Positions 46,426-57,043 of a DNA stretch of 64,000 nt are shown here, one piece after another. Both the position numbers and the translations under genes were made by a program. The stretch is from Nitrosomonadales bacterium (lineage in GTDB: Bacteria > Pseudomonadota > Gammaproteobacteria > Burkholderiales > Gallionellaceae). The stretch lies in NCBI GenBank assembly GCA_016214695.1, contig JACRNY010000001.1, positions 620,001 to 684,000 of the forward strand, read 5' to 3'. A model generated the notes under the pieces. It saw only the letters and a list, made by a program, of their open reading frames with translations, did no database searches and had not been told where the DNA came from. How positions within the stretch are numbered: position 1 is the stretch's first letter; each line of letters opens with the position of its first letter.

Positions 46426-47289
46426 CTATGCAGCGAATTCCCGTAAAGGATGGTGTTGCAAGCCGTGCGCGACAAAACCGCGCTTATCCGGCGGCAACTG
46501 CCGCAGTACCGCTTGAGCTTCCGCTTCCGTGGCGAACTCGGCGAACACGCATGCGCCGGATCCGGTCATCAGCGCGGGTGCGAAACGCGCCAGCCACGCC
46601 AGATGTTCAGCCACTTCGGGGTATAACTTGCAGGCTGTCGCCTGCAGGTCGTTGTTCAGGCCCTGTTGCCGGCCTGCCCGAAAATCCTGCCCCTTCGGAA
46701 GGGCGCGCATTGTCATCGAAATCGTATCCCGTGTCAATTCGGGATGGGTGAATATCCGGGCCGTGGGCACATGCACCGGCGGGCACAGCACCACATACCA
46801 GGCTTCGGGCAAGGGATAAGGCTGAAGGCGCTCCCCCACCCCCTCGGCAAAGGCATTGTCGCCGTAGACGAACACCGGCACATCGGCCCCCAGGGTCAGC
46901 CCCAGCTGCATCAGCCGCTCGCGCGACAGCTGCAGCCCCCACAGGCGGTTCAGCGCCAGCAGGGTGGTCGCGGCATCCGAGCTGCCGCCTCCCAGACCGC
47001 CGCCCATGGGGATACGTTTCTCCAGTGCTATGTCCACCCCCAGCTTGCAGCCGGTCTCTTGCTGCAGCAGGCGCGCGGCACGTACGCACAGGTCCTGCTC
47101 GGGCGGCACGCCGTCCAAAGCATTGACGCGGCGCACCTCGCTATCGGTACGCAGGGTGAAATGCAGGGTGTCGTTAAGGTCGATGAAACGGAACAGGGTC
47201 TGCAACAGGTGGTAGCCGTCGGCGCGGCGTCCCACCACATGCAGGAACAGATTCAGTTTGGCCGGTGCCGGACAGCTGAGCGTATTCAC
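46426..47289 (-). CDS. ispE: 4-diphosphocytidyl-2-C-methyl-D-erythritol kinase
   Basis: A 287-residue GHMP kinase of the non-mevalonate isoprenoid pathway. PAPAKLNLFLHVVGRRADGYH begins the protein (seen in outline), and PMGGGLGGGSSDAATTLLAL is the ATP loop. The GTG at 47289 overlaps the lolB stop as GTGA and has GGGAGAA upstream; another in-frame GTG lies 12 bases earlier. It is part of the TPR-lolB-ispE unit. Confidence 0.95.
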   Translation of the reverse strand: MNTLSCPAPAKLNLFLHVVGRRADGYHLLQTLFRFIDLNDTLHFTLRTDSEVRRVNALDGVPPEQDLCVRAARLLQQETGCKLGVDIALEKRIPMGGGLGGGSSDAATTLLALNRLWGLQLSRERLMQLGLTLGADVPVFVYGDNAFAEGVGERLQPYPLPEAWYVVLCPPVHVPTARIFTHPELTRDTISMTMRALPKGQDFRAGRQQGLNNDLQATACKLYPEVAEHLAWLARFAPALMTGSGACVFAEFATEAEAQAVLRQLPPDKRGFVAHGLQHHPLREFAA

Positions 47290-47834
47290 TGCTTCTCCCA
47301 CTCGTCGATCAGCAACAGCACCTCCATCCCCTCGCGCCTGAGGCTCAGGCGCAGCGGCAGCGCATCCAGCGCGCCGGACGCATAACGCGTATAGCTGATC
47401 TCCCAGTCCTGCTGGCGCAACACACTGAGCTGCCCGCTGTCGGCCAGCTCGATGCTGGATTCGCCTTCCGGCGCCGGCAAGCCCACGATCCAGTAACGCA
47501 TGCCGGAGAGCGGCAACTGCCAGCCCAGCACCTGCAGCATCAGGCTCTCCATATCCTGCGCCACATAACCTCTGCCGGAGGCTTCCAGCGTGGCCTTGTT
47601 CTCGTCGCGACGGATGCGTGCCACGGTCTGCCCGAGCGGGGCCAGCAGCAGGATCTCGTCTCCGGCGTTGTTATGCACCCAGCGCACCCCGGCCTTTTCC
47701 CGCTTGCCCCCCTGCTTCACGCTGACACGGCCATTGAAGGCGAACGGCGCATCGTCCAGTGACGGACGTTGCATCTCGACCGGCGCAGTGGCGCAGCCCG
47801 TCAGCAGCAGGAGCAACAGCAGGGAACGGTACAT
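47286..47834 (-). CDS. lolB: Outer-membrane lipoprotein LolB
   Basis: A 182-residue lipoprotein. The signal peptide of Leu residues ends with lipobox LTGC (Cys14). The mature part has the LolB pattern (FAFNGRVSVK, RWVHNNAGDEILLLAPLGQTVARI, and the W/Y-rich strands). It receives lipoproteins from LolA and inserts them in the outer membrane. The stop overlaps ispE, and the TPR gene ends two bases before its start. Confidence 0.94.
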   Translation of the reverse strand: MYRSLLLLLLLTGCATAPVEMQRPSLDDAPFAFNGRVSVKQGGKREKAGVRWVHNNAGDEILLLAPLGQTVARIRRDENKATLEASGRGYVAQDMESLMLQVLGWQLPLSGMRYWIVGLPAPEGESSIELADSGQLSVLRQQDWEISYTRYASGALDALPLRLSLRREGMEVLLLIDEWEKQ

Positions 47835-47836
47835 GT

Positions 47837-49579
47837 TCAGGGGAGGAAGCGTTTCATGACGGCCTTGAGCGTCTCATTGTCGGGGTTGGCCTTCACCCCG
47901 TCCTCCCAGACCTTGCGCGCAGCGTTCCTGTCGCCATGCTTCCACAGCACTTCGCCCAGATGGGCAGCGATCTCGGGGTCGGGATTGGCGGCAAAGGCCC
48001 GCTGCAGGAACTCCAGGCTCTTGTCCATGTTCCCGAGCAGGTAATGGCCCCAGCCCATGCTGTCGATGATGGCCGCGTCGTCCGGGGCGAGCTGATAGGC
48101 CTTTTCCACCAGTTTCATCGCTTCCGGGATGCGCACGTTACGGTCGAGCAGGCTGTAGCCCAGCGCGTTATAGGCATGCGCATTGTCCGGCTCCAGCTTC
48201 ATCAGCTTGCGGATCAACCGCTCGAACAATTCGTTCTTCTTCAGTTTGTCCGCCGCCATCGCGGTCTGGTACAGCAGGTCCGACTGCTCGGGGTACTTCT
48301 CCAGTCCGCGGCTCAACACCTGGAAGCTGCTTTCGTACTGCTTGCCCTCGCGCAACAATTGCGCCTCGATCAGGATCAGCTGTACGCGTTGCTGGTCGTT
48401 CCTGGGCACCGCGCGTTGCAAGGCTTCGCGCGCCTCATTCAACTTGCCGACCTTGTCCAGCAAAGCCACCTCGCGCAAGCGCGCGGCGTAGGCATACTCA
48501 CCCTCCTTCACCTGGCGGTAATGCTCCAGCGCCAGCGCATCGTCGTGGCGCGCCTCGTTCAGCTGCGCGAGGTAGTGATGTATCGTGCTCCCGTCCTTGC
48601 CGCCCTTGCTCAGCGCCTGCTGCAACTCCTGCTCGGCGCGCTGATACTCGCCCAGCTGCATCGAGATCAACGCGATGGCGAAAGCCAGGTCGGGACTGTC
48701 GGGACGCTCCCTGAGCAGTTGCTGGAACTCCGCGCGCGAGGAGGCGAATTCCTTCTGGTTGAGCAGGGCGCGGGCATAGTACAGGCGCAGGTCGCGGTTA
48801 TCGGGATGGCGCCCCAGGAACTGTTTCAGCAGTTCAAGCCCTTTCTTCGGCTCGATGCGCAGATACAGCTCCGCCTCGAACACCGCCGCCACATCCCAGT
48901 CCGGCTTCAAAGTGACGGCACGATGCGCCTCGGCCAGCGCCAGATCGTGCTTGCCTGCCGCCGCCGCTGCCTGGGCCACCGCCCAATGCCCTTCCGCCGC
49001 ATCGGGATAGGGATGGGTCACCTCGATCAGCCAGTCGAGCGCGGCCGATTTGTCCTGCGCGCGCGCCACCAGCGGATAGATGTTCATGAACGTATGCCCC
49101 GCCTTCGCCGGATCTGCCTTCAGCATGGCCTCCAGAACGGGGCGCGCTTCCTGCAGCTTGCCGCTGCTCAGCAGCAGCGAGAGCAGCATCTGTTTGGCCA
49201 GCGGCGAGGCAGGTTCCAGCTCCTGCCACAAGCGGAAGGCCTCCACCGCCACGTCCAGCTGGCGCGCTTCATAGGCCAGTTGCGCGGCACGTCTCGCCAC
49301 GCGCGGATCGCGCGTGTTCTTGGCCAGATCGAGATAGGCTTGCGCGGCCAGTTCCGGTTTGCCGCGCTGGGCGGCGATATCGCCGAGCAGGAATTCGTAC
49401 AGCAGGCGGTCGGTCAATACCACGTTGGGCAGGTCGAGCGCGGGCGACTCGACGATCTGTTCCAGGTTCGCCTTGCCCGCGGTTGCCGGCGCTCCTTCGA
49501 GCTGCTGTTGCGGCACGTTCGCGCATGCGGTCAGCAGCGACAGAAGGGGCAGGACAAGATGAGGTTTTGGGCAGGCCAT
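47837..49579 (-). CDS. TPR-repeat lipoprotein
   Basis: A 580-residue protein with a short signal and lipobox LTAC (Cys19), then tandem TPR units through nearly its whole length (for example LEPDNAHAYNALGYSLLDRN and APDDAAIIDSMGWGHYLLGN). It is likely anchored to the outer membrane facing the periplasm. Its constant place before lolB and ispE suggests a role in envelope assembly; this is inferred. No strong ribosome site is seen. Confidence 0.9.
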   Translation of the reverse strand: MACPKPHLVLPLLSLLTACANVPQQQLEGAPATAGKANLEQIVESPALDLPNVVLTDRLLYEFLLGDIAAQRGKPELAAQAYLDLAKNTRDPRVARRAAQLAYEARQLDVAVEAFRLWQELEPASPLAKQMLLSLLLSSGKLQEARPVLEAMLKADPAKAGHTFMNIYPLVARAQDKSAALDWLIEVTHPYPDAAEGHWAVAQAAAAAGKHDLALAEAHRAVTLKPDWDVAAVFEAELYLRIEPKKGLELLKQFLGRHPDNRDLRLYYARALLNQKEFASSRAEFQQLLRERPDSPDLAFAIALISMQLGEYQRAEQELQQALSKGGKDGSTIHHYLAQLNEARHDDALALEHYRQVKEGEYAYAARLREVALLDKVGKLNEAREALQRAVPRNDQQRVQLILIEAQLLREGKQYESSFQVLSRGLEKYPEQSDLLYQTAMAADKLKKNELFERLIRKLMKLEPDNAHAYNALGYSLLDRNVRIPEAMKLVEKAYQLAPDDAAIIDSMGWGHYLLGNMDKSLEFLQRAFAANPDPEIAAHLGEVLWKHGDRNAARKVWEDGVKANPDNETLKAVMKRFLP

Positions 49580-49656
49580 GGCGATCGGGGTATTTTGGTG
49601 CGAGGCAACATATTAGGTTATATTCGCCCTAACTCAAAACCTCACTTCAAGCCTGA

Positions 49657-50394
49657 ATGACCGCACCCGTCACACTGTCCGCACAGGATCTCACCCGCCG
49701 CCATGGCGCGCGTCTGGTCGCGGTGAGCGGTGTATCGCTGGAGTTGCGGCGCGGCGAAGTGCTCGGGCTGCTCGGCCACAACGGCGCGGGCAAGAGCACG
49801 ACCCTGCAGATGCTCACCGGCGCACTGCCGCCGGACAGCGGGACGGTGAAGATATGCGACTTCGATCTGGCCGGACAGCCGGAACTGGCCAAAGCCTGCA
49901 TCGGCTTCCTGCCCGAACATCCGCCGCTCTACCGCGACATGCGCGTCGACGACTATCTGCTGTTCACCGCGCGCCTGCACAAGGTCCCGTCCGGCAAACT
50001 CGCCGCCGCGCTGGAGCAGGCCAAACAGCGCTGCGGACTGCAGGAACATGGGCGCAAGATCATCGGCACGCTTTCCAAGGGCTACCAGCAGCGCGTCGGC
50101 ATCGCGCAGGCCATCATCCACAACCCCGCCGTGGTGGTGCTGGACGAACCCACCGTCGGACTCGACCCGGCGCAGATCCGCGACATCCGCGCGCTCATCC
50201 GCGAGCTGGGCGACAACAGCAGCGTGATCCTTTCCACGCACCTGCTCAACGAGGTCGAGAACCTGTGCGACCGCGTGATCATCCTGCAGCACGGCCGCCT
50301 GATCTTCAGCGGCAGCAGCGCGGAGATGCTGGCCAACGGCAACATGGAAGAGGCATTCCTGCAGATCACCGAGAGCGGGGTGACCGGCAAATGA
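49657..50394 (+). CDS. ABC transporter ATPase, GldA/NosF type
   Basis: A 245-residue ATPase. Walker A GLLGHNGAGKSTTL, signature LSKGYQQRVGIAQA, Walker B VVVLDEPTVGLDP and the switch STHLL are intact. It belongs to the export-type group related to GldA. Its stop overlaps the permease start as ATGA, and the third gene is GldG-like, so the three form one exporter. The cargo is unknown. Confidence 0.9.
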   Translation: MTAPVTLSAQDLTRRHGARLVAVSGVSLELRRGEVLGLLGHNGAGKSTTLQMLTGALPPDSGTVKICDFDLAGQPELAKACIGFLPEHPPLYRDMRVDDYLLFTARLHKVPSGKLAAALEQAKQRCGLQEHGRKIIGTLSKGYQQRVGIAQAIIHNPAVVVLDEPTVGLDPAQIRDIRALIRELGDNSSVILSTHLLNEVENLCDRVIILQHGRLIFSGSSAEMLANGNMEEAFLQITESGVTGK

Positions 50395-51131
50395 TCTACA
50401 CCATCGCGAAAAAAGAGTTCCGCAGCCTTTTCGCCGCCCCATCCACCTGGTGGATGCTGGCGCTGCTGCAATTTGTCTTCGCCTGGTTCTACTTCGCGCG
50501 CATGGACGATTACCTGCAGGTACAGGCGCAACTGGCGCAACTCGACAACGCGCCGGGTGCGACCATCGCCATCGCCGCGCCCTTATGCAGCGCGCTGGCG
50601 CTGATGCTGATGATGCTGATCCCGCTGTTCACCATGCGCCTGATCGCCGAGGAGCGCCGCAACCAGACCTGGGTGCTGCTGCTCACCGCCCCGGTCCCGG
50701 CCGCCCATATCGTGCTCGGCAAATTCCTCGGCCTGCTGGCGTTGCTGGCGATCATCATCGCGGGTTGCGCCGCCATGCTCGCCACCCTGCTGCTCGGCAC
50801 GCAGGCCGACATCGGCCTGATGCTCGCCAATCTCGGCGGCGTGCTGCTGCTCGCCGCCGGCTATGCTGCCCTGGGCTTGTATCTTTCGGCACTGAGCCGG
50901 CAGCCGATCATCGCGGCGATCAGCGCGCTGGGACTGTCCTTCGGCCTGTGGCTGCTGGAGATGAGCGCCGGCGACGGTTTCCTGCGCGCGGTCTCGCCCA
51001 ACGCGCATTTCCAGAACCTCAACATGGGGCTGGTCAACAGCGCCGACCTGATCTATTTCGCGCTGTTCATCACGACCCTGCTCTGGCTGACGGTGCGCCA
51101 GCTGAACGACGAGCGGAGGCACGGACTGTGA
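50391..51131 (+). CDS. ABC-2-type permease, GldF-like
   Basis: A 246-residue membrane protein with about six helices. It begins MIYTIAKKEFRSLFAAPSTW, as GldF-like permeases do, and carries EERRNQTWVLLLTAPV between helices 2 and 3. It pairs with the ATPase upstream (four-base overlap) and with the GldG-like protein downstream (GTGA overlap). Confidence 0.9.
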   Translation: MIYTIAKKEFRSLFAAPSTWWMLALLQFVFAWFYFARMDDYLQVQAQLAQLDNAPGATIAIAAPLCSALALMLMMLIPLFTMRLIAEERRNQTWVLLLTAPVPAAHIVLGKFLGLLALLAIIIAGCAAMLATLLLGTQADIGLMLANLGGVLLLAAGYAALGLYLSALSRQPIIAAISALGLSFGLWLLEMSAGDGFLRAVSPNAHFQNLNMGLVNSADLIYFALFITTLLWLTVRQLNDERRHGL

Positions 51132-52459
51132 GACGCCTCCTGCCCATGCTCAAAAGGACCGCCGCCCTGCTGCTGGTGCTGGTCGCGGCAGGCGCGCTGA
51201 ATCAACTCGCCGCGCGCTATCCCGCGCACTGGGACGTCACCCAGAACGCACTGAACAGCCTGGAACCCGGCAGCGTCGAGGCGCTGGCGCTGCTGCAGGG
51301 ACCGGTGAAGATCACGGTGTATGCCACCGAGCAGGATGCGCAGCTCGGCGACATACGCAAGCTCATCCGCGAATTCATCTCGCTCTACCAGCGCTACAAG
51401 ACCGACATCAGCCTGACCTTCATCGATCCGGTGAAGGAGCCGGAGGCCATGCGCAAGGCCGCCATCAGCGGCAACGGCGAGATGGTGGTGGAATATGCCG
51501 GGCGCAGCGAGCACATCACCACGCTGAACGAAGAGACGCTTTCCAGCGCCCTGCTGCGCCTCGCGCACAGCAGGGACCAGCTGCTCCTGTATCTGGGCGG
51601 TCACGGCGAACGCAAGCTGGACGGCAACGCCAATCATGACCTGGGCGAATTCGGCAACCGCCTGCAGCAACTCGGCTATCACATCGCCAGCCTGAAACTC
51701 GCCATCGCGCAGGACGTGCCGGACAACGCCAGCATGCTGGTGCTCACCCATCCGCAGACGCAGCTGATGCCCGGCGAGGTGAAGAAGCTGCTGCGCCACA
51801 TCGACAAGGGCGGCAATCTGCTGTGGCTGGTGGATGCCGAACCGCTGCGCGGCCTGGAACCGCTGGCCGAGAAGCTCGGACTCACTTTCCTGCCGGGCAC
51901 GATCATCGACCCGGCCGCGCAGGAGATGAACGCACCGGCGAACTGGACGCTGGGCACAGGCTATCCGCCCCACGCCGTCACGCGCGATTTCGACCTGATC
52001 ACCGTCTTCCCCGATGCGCTCGCGCTCGACTTCGAGACGAAGGACAAGTGGCAGAAACACATGCTGATCGAGGGAGGCGCGCAAGGCTGGGTCAGCGAGA
52101 ACAGCGCGCGCAGACATTTCGACAAGCGCAAGGACATCCCCGGCCCCTTCGAACTCGCCGTCACCCTGCAGCGCACCGTGAACGACCGCGAGCAGCGCGT
52201 CATCGTGGTGGGCAACGGCAACTTCCTCGCCAACGTCTATTCCGGCAACGGCGGCAACCTCGACCTGGGCGTCAACATGGTGAACTGGCTCGCCCACGAA
52301 GAGCGGCTTATCACCATGCAGCCGCACGCGGCCAAGGATGGCGCAGTCACCCTGAGCAGACGCCAGCTCACTGCCATCAGCGTTGGTTTCCTCGTCCTGT
52401 TGCCGCTGGCGCTGATCGCCGCCGGTTTCCGGTCGTGGCTGCGGCGCCGCAATGCCTGA
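51128..52459 (+). CDS. GldG-like auxiliary component of the ABC system
   Basis: A 443-residue protein with an N-terminal membrane helix (8-28), a large periplasmic part containing an ABC-type GldG/IFT52-like domain (about 55-330), and a C-terminal helix (about 415-435) before a basic end. The start is the GTG overlapping the permease stop (GTGA); an ATG 18 bases later is possible. GldG proteins partner GldA/GldF exporters. The end overlaps mutM by eight bases. Confidence 0.87.
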   Translation: MRRLLPMLKRTAALLLVLVAAGALNQLAARYPAHWDVTQNALNSLEPGSVEALALLQGPVKITVYATEQDAQLGDIRKLIREFISLYQRYKTDISLTFIDPVKEPEAMRKAAISGNGEMVVEYAGRSEHITTLNEETLSSALLRLAHSRDQLLLYLGGHGERKLDGNANHDLGEFGNRLQQLGYHIASLKLAIAQDVPDNASMLVLTHPQTQLMPGEVKKLLRHIDKGGNLLWLVDAEPLRGLEPLAEKLGLTFLPGTIIDPAAQEMNAPANWTLGTGYPPHAVTRDFDLITVFPDALALDFETKDKWQKHMLIEGGAQGWVSENSARRHFDKRKDIPGPFELAVTLQRTVNDREQRVIVVGNGNFLANVYSGNGGNLDLGVNMVNWLAHEERLITMQPHAAKDGAVTLSRRQLTAISVGFLVLLPLALIAAGFRSWLRRRNA

Positions 52460-53267
52460 ACTCCCCGAAGTCGAGACCACGCTGCGCGGTCTCGCCCCGC
52501 ACCTCACCGGACAGACCGTCCGCAACGTCATCATCCGCGATCCGCGATTGCGCTGGCCCATTCCGGCAGAACTCCCCGCACTGTTGCGCGGCCAGATCGT
52601 TCGCCGGCTCTGGCGCCGGGCGAAGTATCTGCTCATCGGTTTCGACCACGGCACGCTGATCCTGCACCTCGGCATGAGCGGAAGCCTGCGCCTGCTGACC
52701 TCGCCACAGCCGGCACAGCCGCATGAACATTTCGATCTGGTGCTGCGGAACGGGACCATCATGCGTCTGCGCGACCCGCGCCGCTTCGGTGCGGTGCTGT
52801 GGCATGAAGGTGATGTCTGCGCGCATCCCCTGCTGGCCGCACTCGGGCCGGAACCGCTGGAGGAGGGTTTCGACGGGGACTATCTGTATGAAGCGACGCG
52901 CCGGCGCAAGGCCGCCATCAAGCCGGTGCTGATGGACAACCATGTGGTGGTCGGCGTGGGGAACATCTATGCCAACGAGGCGCTGTTCCGCGCCGGCATC
53001 CGCCCGCAGCTCGCCGCGGGCAAGCTCAGCAGGACACGCTGCACCCTGCTGTCTGCGACCGTCAAGGAGGTGTTGGACGCCGCGATCCGCAAAGGCGGCA
53101 GCAGTTTGCGCGATTACGTGGACAGCGACGGCAGGCCGGGCTATTTCCAGCAGGACTATTTCGTCTACGGCAGGAGCAGCGAACCCTGCCGCCGCTGCGG
53201 CACCGCGATCAGACAGCTCCGTCAGGGACAGCGCACCAGTTTCTGGTGCCCGCACTGCCAGAAATAA
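52452..53267 (+). CDS. mutM: Formamidopyrimidine-DNA glycosylase
   Basis: A 271-residue base-excision enzyme removing 8-oxoguanine. [13 protein letters not shown] gives the catalytic Pro2 and Glu3, and RRAKYLL the lysine. A zinc finger with CRRCG and CPHC closes the protein. It overlaps the GldG-like gene by eight bases and is convergent with the GGDEF-hemerythrin gene (one base apart). Confidence 0.97.
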   Translation: MPELPEVETTLRGLAPHLTGQTVRNVIIRDPRLRWPIPAELPALLRGQIVRRLWRRAKYLLIGFDHGTLILHLGMSGSLRLLTSPQPAQPHEHFDLVLRNGTIMRLRDPRRFGAVLWHEGDVCAHPLLAALGPEPLEEGFDGDYLYEATRRRKAAIKPVLMDNHVVVGVGNIYANEALFRAGIRPQLAAGKLSRTRCTLLSATVKEVLDAAIRKGGSSLRDYVDSDGRPGYFQQDYFVYGRSSEPCRRCGTAIRQLRQGQRTSFWCPHCQK

Positions 53268-53268
53268 A

Positions 53269-55620
53269 TCACCGCACGCCCTGCTGGCGCAGCCAGGCAG
53301 CCATGCGTTTGTCGTCGAACGCGATATGCCCCAGCAGCCAGTCCTTGATCGACTGCAGCGCCAGCAATTCCCGCCCCTCCCCGAACTGCGTCTTCAATTG
53401 CATGGCCACCTCGACCAGATGAGCATGCTCCTGCTCATGCGCCACGCGGTCGGGATAATGGTGGGTCGACATATAACGGCTTTCGGTGTCGAAGTGATGC
53501 GAGGTCGCCACCAGCAACTCTTCGAACATCTGCATGGTGGCATCCTTCGATTCGTCATGCTTGATCGCGTCGTTCAGTCGATTCACCAGATACACCAGGT
53601 TGCGATGCTGCTCGTCGATCTCCTCGACGCCGACCATGTGCGAGGACTCCCATTTGATCCACGGGGCATCCTCCCCCATCCCGGCATCCCTGAAGAAGGT
53701 GTAGGTGTTCTTGCCGCTGCGTTTGCTCTCGTACATCGCCCGGTCGGCAGCCGTCATCAGGTTGTCCATCGCACTGCCATGATTCGGATAGATGCTGATG
53801 CCGACGCTCGCCCCCACCGTGCACTCGCTGCCGTCCGCCAACCCCATGCTCTGCCCGAAAGCCTGCACGATCTTCTCGGCGACCCCTTGGGCCTGCTCGG
53901 GCGCATCCAGATTGCCGAGGATGATGGCGAACTCGTCGCCGCCGAATCGCGCCACCGTATCCACGGCCCGCACACACGCGAGGAATCGCTGCGCTGACAT
54001 CTTCAGCACGGCATCGCCGGCCTCGTGCCCATGCTCGTCGTTGATGGCCTTGAAACCGTCGAGATCGACGAACATCAGCGCGACATACTTGCCGTCGCGC
54101 TTGGCCTGCGACATCGCCTGGGACAAGCGGTCGAACAGCAGTGCGCGGTTGGGCAGGCCGGTGAGCTTGTCGTGGTACGCCATGAAACTGATCTGCTGCT
54201 CGGACTGTTTGCGCTCGGTGATGTCCTGTATCGCGCTGATGAAATATTCCGGCGCGCCTTTTTCGTCGCGCACCAGCGTCACCTGCAGCAATCCCCACAG
54301 CACCCTGCCGTCCTTGCGGATATAGCGCTTCTCGACCTTGAAGTCCGCGATCTCGCCGGCCAGCAGACTCTTCACCAGTCTGGAACCGGGATCGAGGTCT
54401 TCCGGGTGGGTGACCTGTTGCCAGGACAGATGCCGCGCCAACACCTCCTCGCAACTGTAGCCGAACATGTGGCACCAGGCTTCGTTGACCTCGATGAATT
54501 CGCCGTTGAGCGAATTGCGCACCATCGGCAGCGAGGTGTGTTCGAAAACCGTGCGGAATCGCTTCTCGCCCTCCAGCTGCAAGACATCTGCACGCACCCG
54601 TTCCTGCAGCACCACCGCCTCGACGGCCGCCTGTTCGCGGCGCTGCCATTGCCAGAATCCCGCACCGATCAGACCGAAGATGAACAGGGCGAGGATGCCG
54701 GCTATGTTGCGCACACGGTCGACCACCCGGTAGGCCTCCTCTTCGTCGACCTTGGTGATCATCAGCCAGGGCGTTCCCTCTATCACCGAGGCATACGACA
54801 GCACCGGCTTGCCGCGATAGTCACGCACATTCTCCAGCAGTCCCAGCTTGCCGCCGGCAGCGACAGCCGTAACCAGGTTCGGGGTGTTCAATGGCAACCT
54901 GAAGGCGAACGCCGCATCTTCGCGGTGTCTCAACCGGGACAGGTAGGATACATCGCCTCCCTCGACGCGGACGAGCAGCGTCTCGGCCGTGTCGCTTGCG
55001 CTCGGCCACTGGTGGATCAGGGGAAACAGATACCGGGCGGGATCCTCCGCCAGATAGATCGCACCTGCGTAGGCGGTACCCACGCGGATCGGGTTCATGA
55101 ACCCAAGCTCGAGCGGAATCGCTGCTTTCGCGTGGCGGTGCAGGTCGACGAATCTGACCGTGCCGGAACGGGCGACCCGGCGCGCCATCGCGCTCATCTC
55201 ACCAGCCTCCGGCACCGCCATGCCCGCACTCAGCATGGCGCGGCCTGACGCGTCATAGAGGACGACCGAGCGGAAATGGTGTCCGTCCAGGAACGCCTCC
55301 AGACGTTCGACCAGCTCCTTGCGCACCTGCAGGTCGCGTCCGCCCCCCCGCATCCAGCGTATCGCTTCGACAGCGAAATACGAATTGTCGGCAACGGTCT
55401 TCGCGTCGGACCGTCTGTCGTCCAGCCAGTCATGCATCTGTTTCGTTTTGAGCGTGCCGACCGCCAGCAGGTTGCGCTGCGCCTCTTTTCTGACCTCTTC
55501 GCGCAGGCTGTCGAGCAACGCGCTACCCGCGAGCAAGGTAACGAGCATGACACCAGCGAACACCAGTAGCGGCCTGATGTTGCGGTGCACAGGGTTTGAA
55601 TGACGATTCTGCGAATCCAT
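53269..55620 (-). CDS. Membrane sensor: PAS - GGDEF - hemerythrin fusion
   Basis: A 783-residue protein. Order: TM1 (17-36), periplasmic sensor (40-305), TM2 (about 308-326), PAS (355-475), GGDEF (480-645) with FGGDEF and the RAVD inhibitory site, then a full hemerythrin domain (655-783) with DEQH, HFDTE, HEQEH and HIAFDD. The di-iron site follows the cyclase directly, so O2 or redox state probably sets c-di-GMP output; such fusions are known in other proteobacteria. It is a single gene with its start facing the ferredoxin terminator. Confidence 0.93.
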   Translation of the reverse strand: MDSQNRHSNPVHRNIRPLLVFAGVMLVTLLAGSALLDSLREEVRKEAQRNLLAVGTLKTKQMHDWLDDRRSDAKTVADNSYFAVEAIRWMRGGGRDLQVRKELVERLEAFLDGHHFRSVVLYDASGRAMLSAGMAVPEAGEMSAMARRVARSGTVRFVDLHRHAKAAIPLELGFMNPIRVGTAYAGAIYLAEDPARYLFPLIHQWPSASDTAETLLVRVEGGDVSYLSRLRHREDAAFAFRLPLNTPNLVTAVAAGGKLGLLENVRDYRGKPVLSYASVIEGTPWLMITKVDEEEAYRVVDRVRNIAGILALFIFGLIGAGFWQWQRREQAAVEAVVLQERVRADVLQLEGEKRFRTVFEHTSLPMVRNSLNGEFIEVNEAWCHMFGYSCEEVLARHLSWQQVTHPEDLDPGSRLVKSLLAGEIADFKVEKRYIRKDGRVLWGLLQVTLVRDEKGAPEYFISAIQDITERKQSEQQISFMAYHDKLTGLPNRALLFDRLSQAMSQAKRDGKYVALMFVDLDGFKAINDEHGHEAGDAVLKMSAQRFLACVRAVDTVARFGGDEFAIILGNLDAPEQAQGVAEKIVQAFGQSMGLADGSECTVGASVGISIYPNHGSAMDNLMTAADRAMYESKRSGKNTYTFFRDAGMGEDAPWIKWESSHMVGVEEIDEQHRNLVYLVNRLNDAIKHDESKDATMQMFEELLVATSHHFDTESRYMSTHHYPDRVAHEQEHAHLVEVAMQLKTQFGEGRELLALQSIKDWLLGHIAFDDKRMAAWLRQQGVR

Positions 55621-55714
55621 CTGTGCGGACTCTGTTTGTCTGAGTTGGGCCTCTGCCTCCGGTGTTCAGACTACTCTTATCCCGCATGGATTTGAAGCAT
55701 GCCGGAAGCAAAAA

Positions 55715-55743
55715 ACAAAAAGCCCGCGCCGGGGCGCGGGCTT
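55715..55743 (-). terminator. Rho-independent terminator after the ferredoxin gene
   Basis: Reading leftward, AAGCCCGCGC and GCGCGGGCTT form a 10-bp stem with a four-base loop, followed by a T-rich run (TTTTTGTTTTTTG). It sits 20 bases past the ferredoxin stop and between the two minus-strand genes. Confidence 0.88.
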
Positions 55744-55763
55744 GCTTCGTTCGCCAGCGAACA

Positions 55764-56021
<258 letters not shown>

Positions 56022-56030
56022 CTACTCTCC

Positions 56031-57039
<1,009 letters not shown>

Positions 57040-57043
<4 letters not shown>

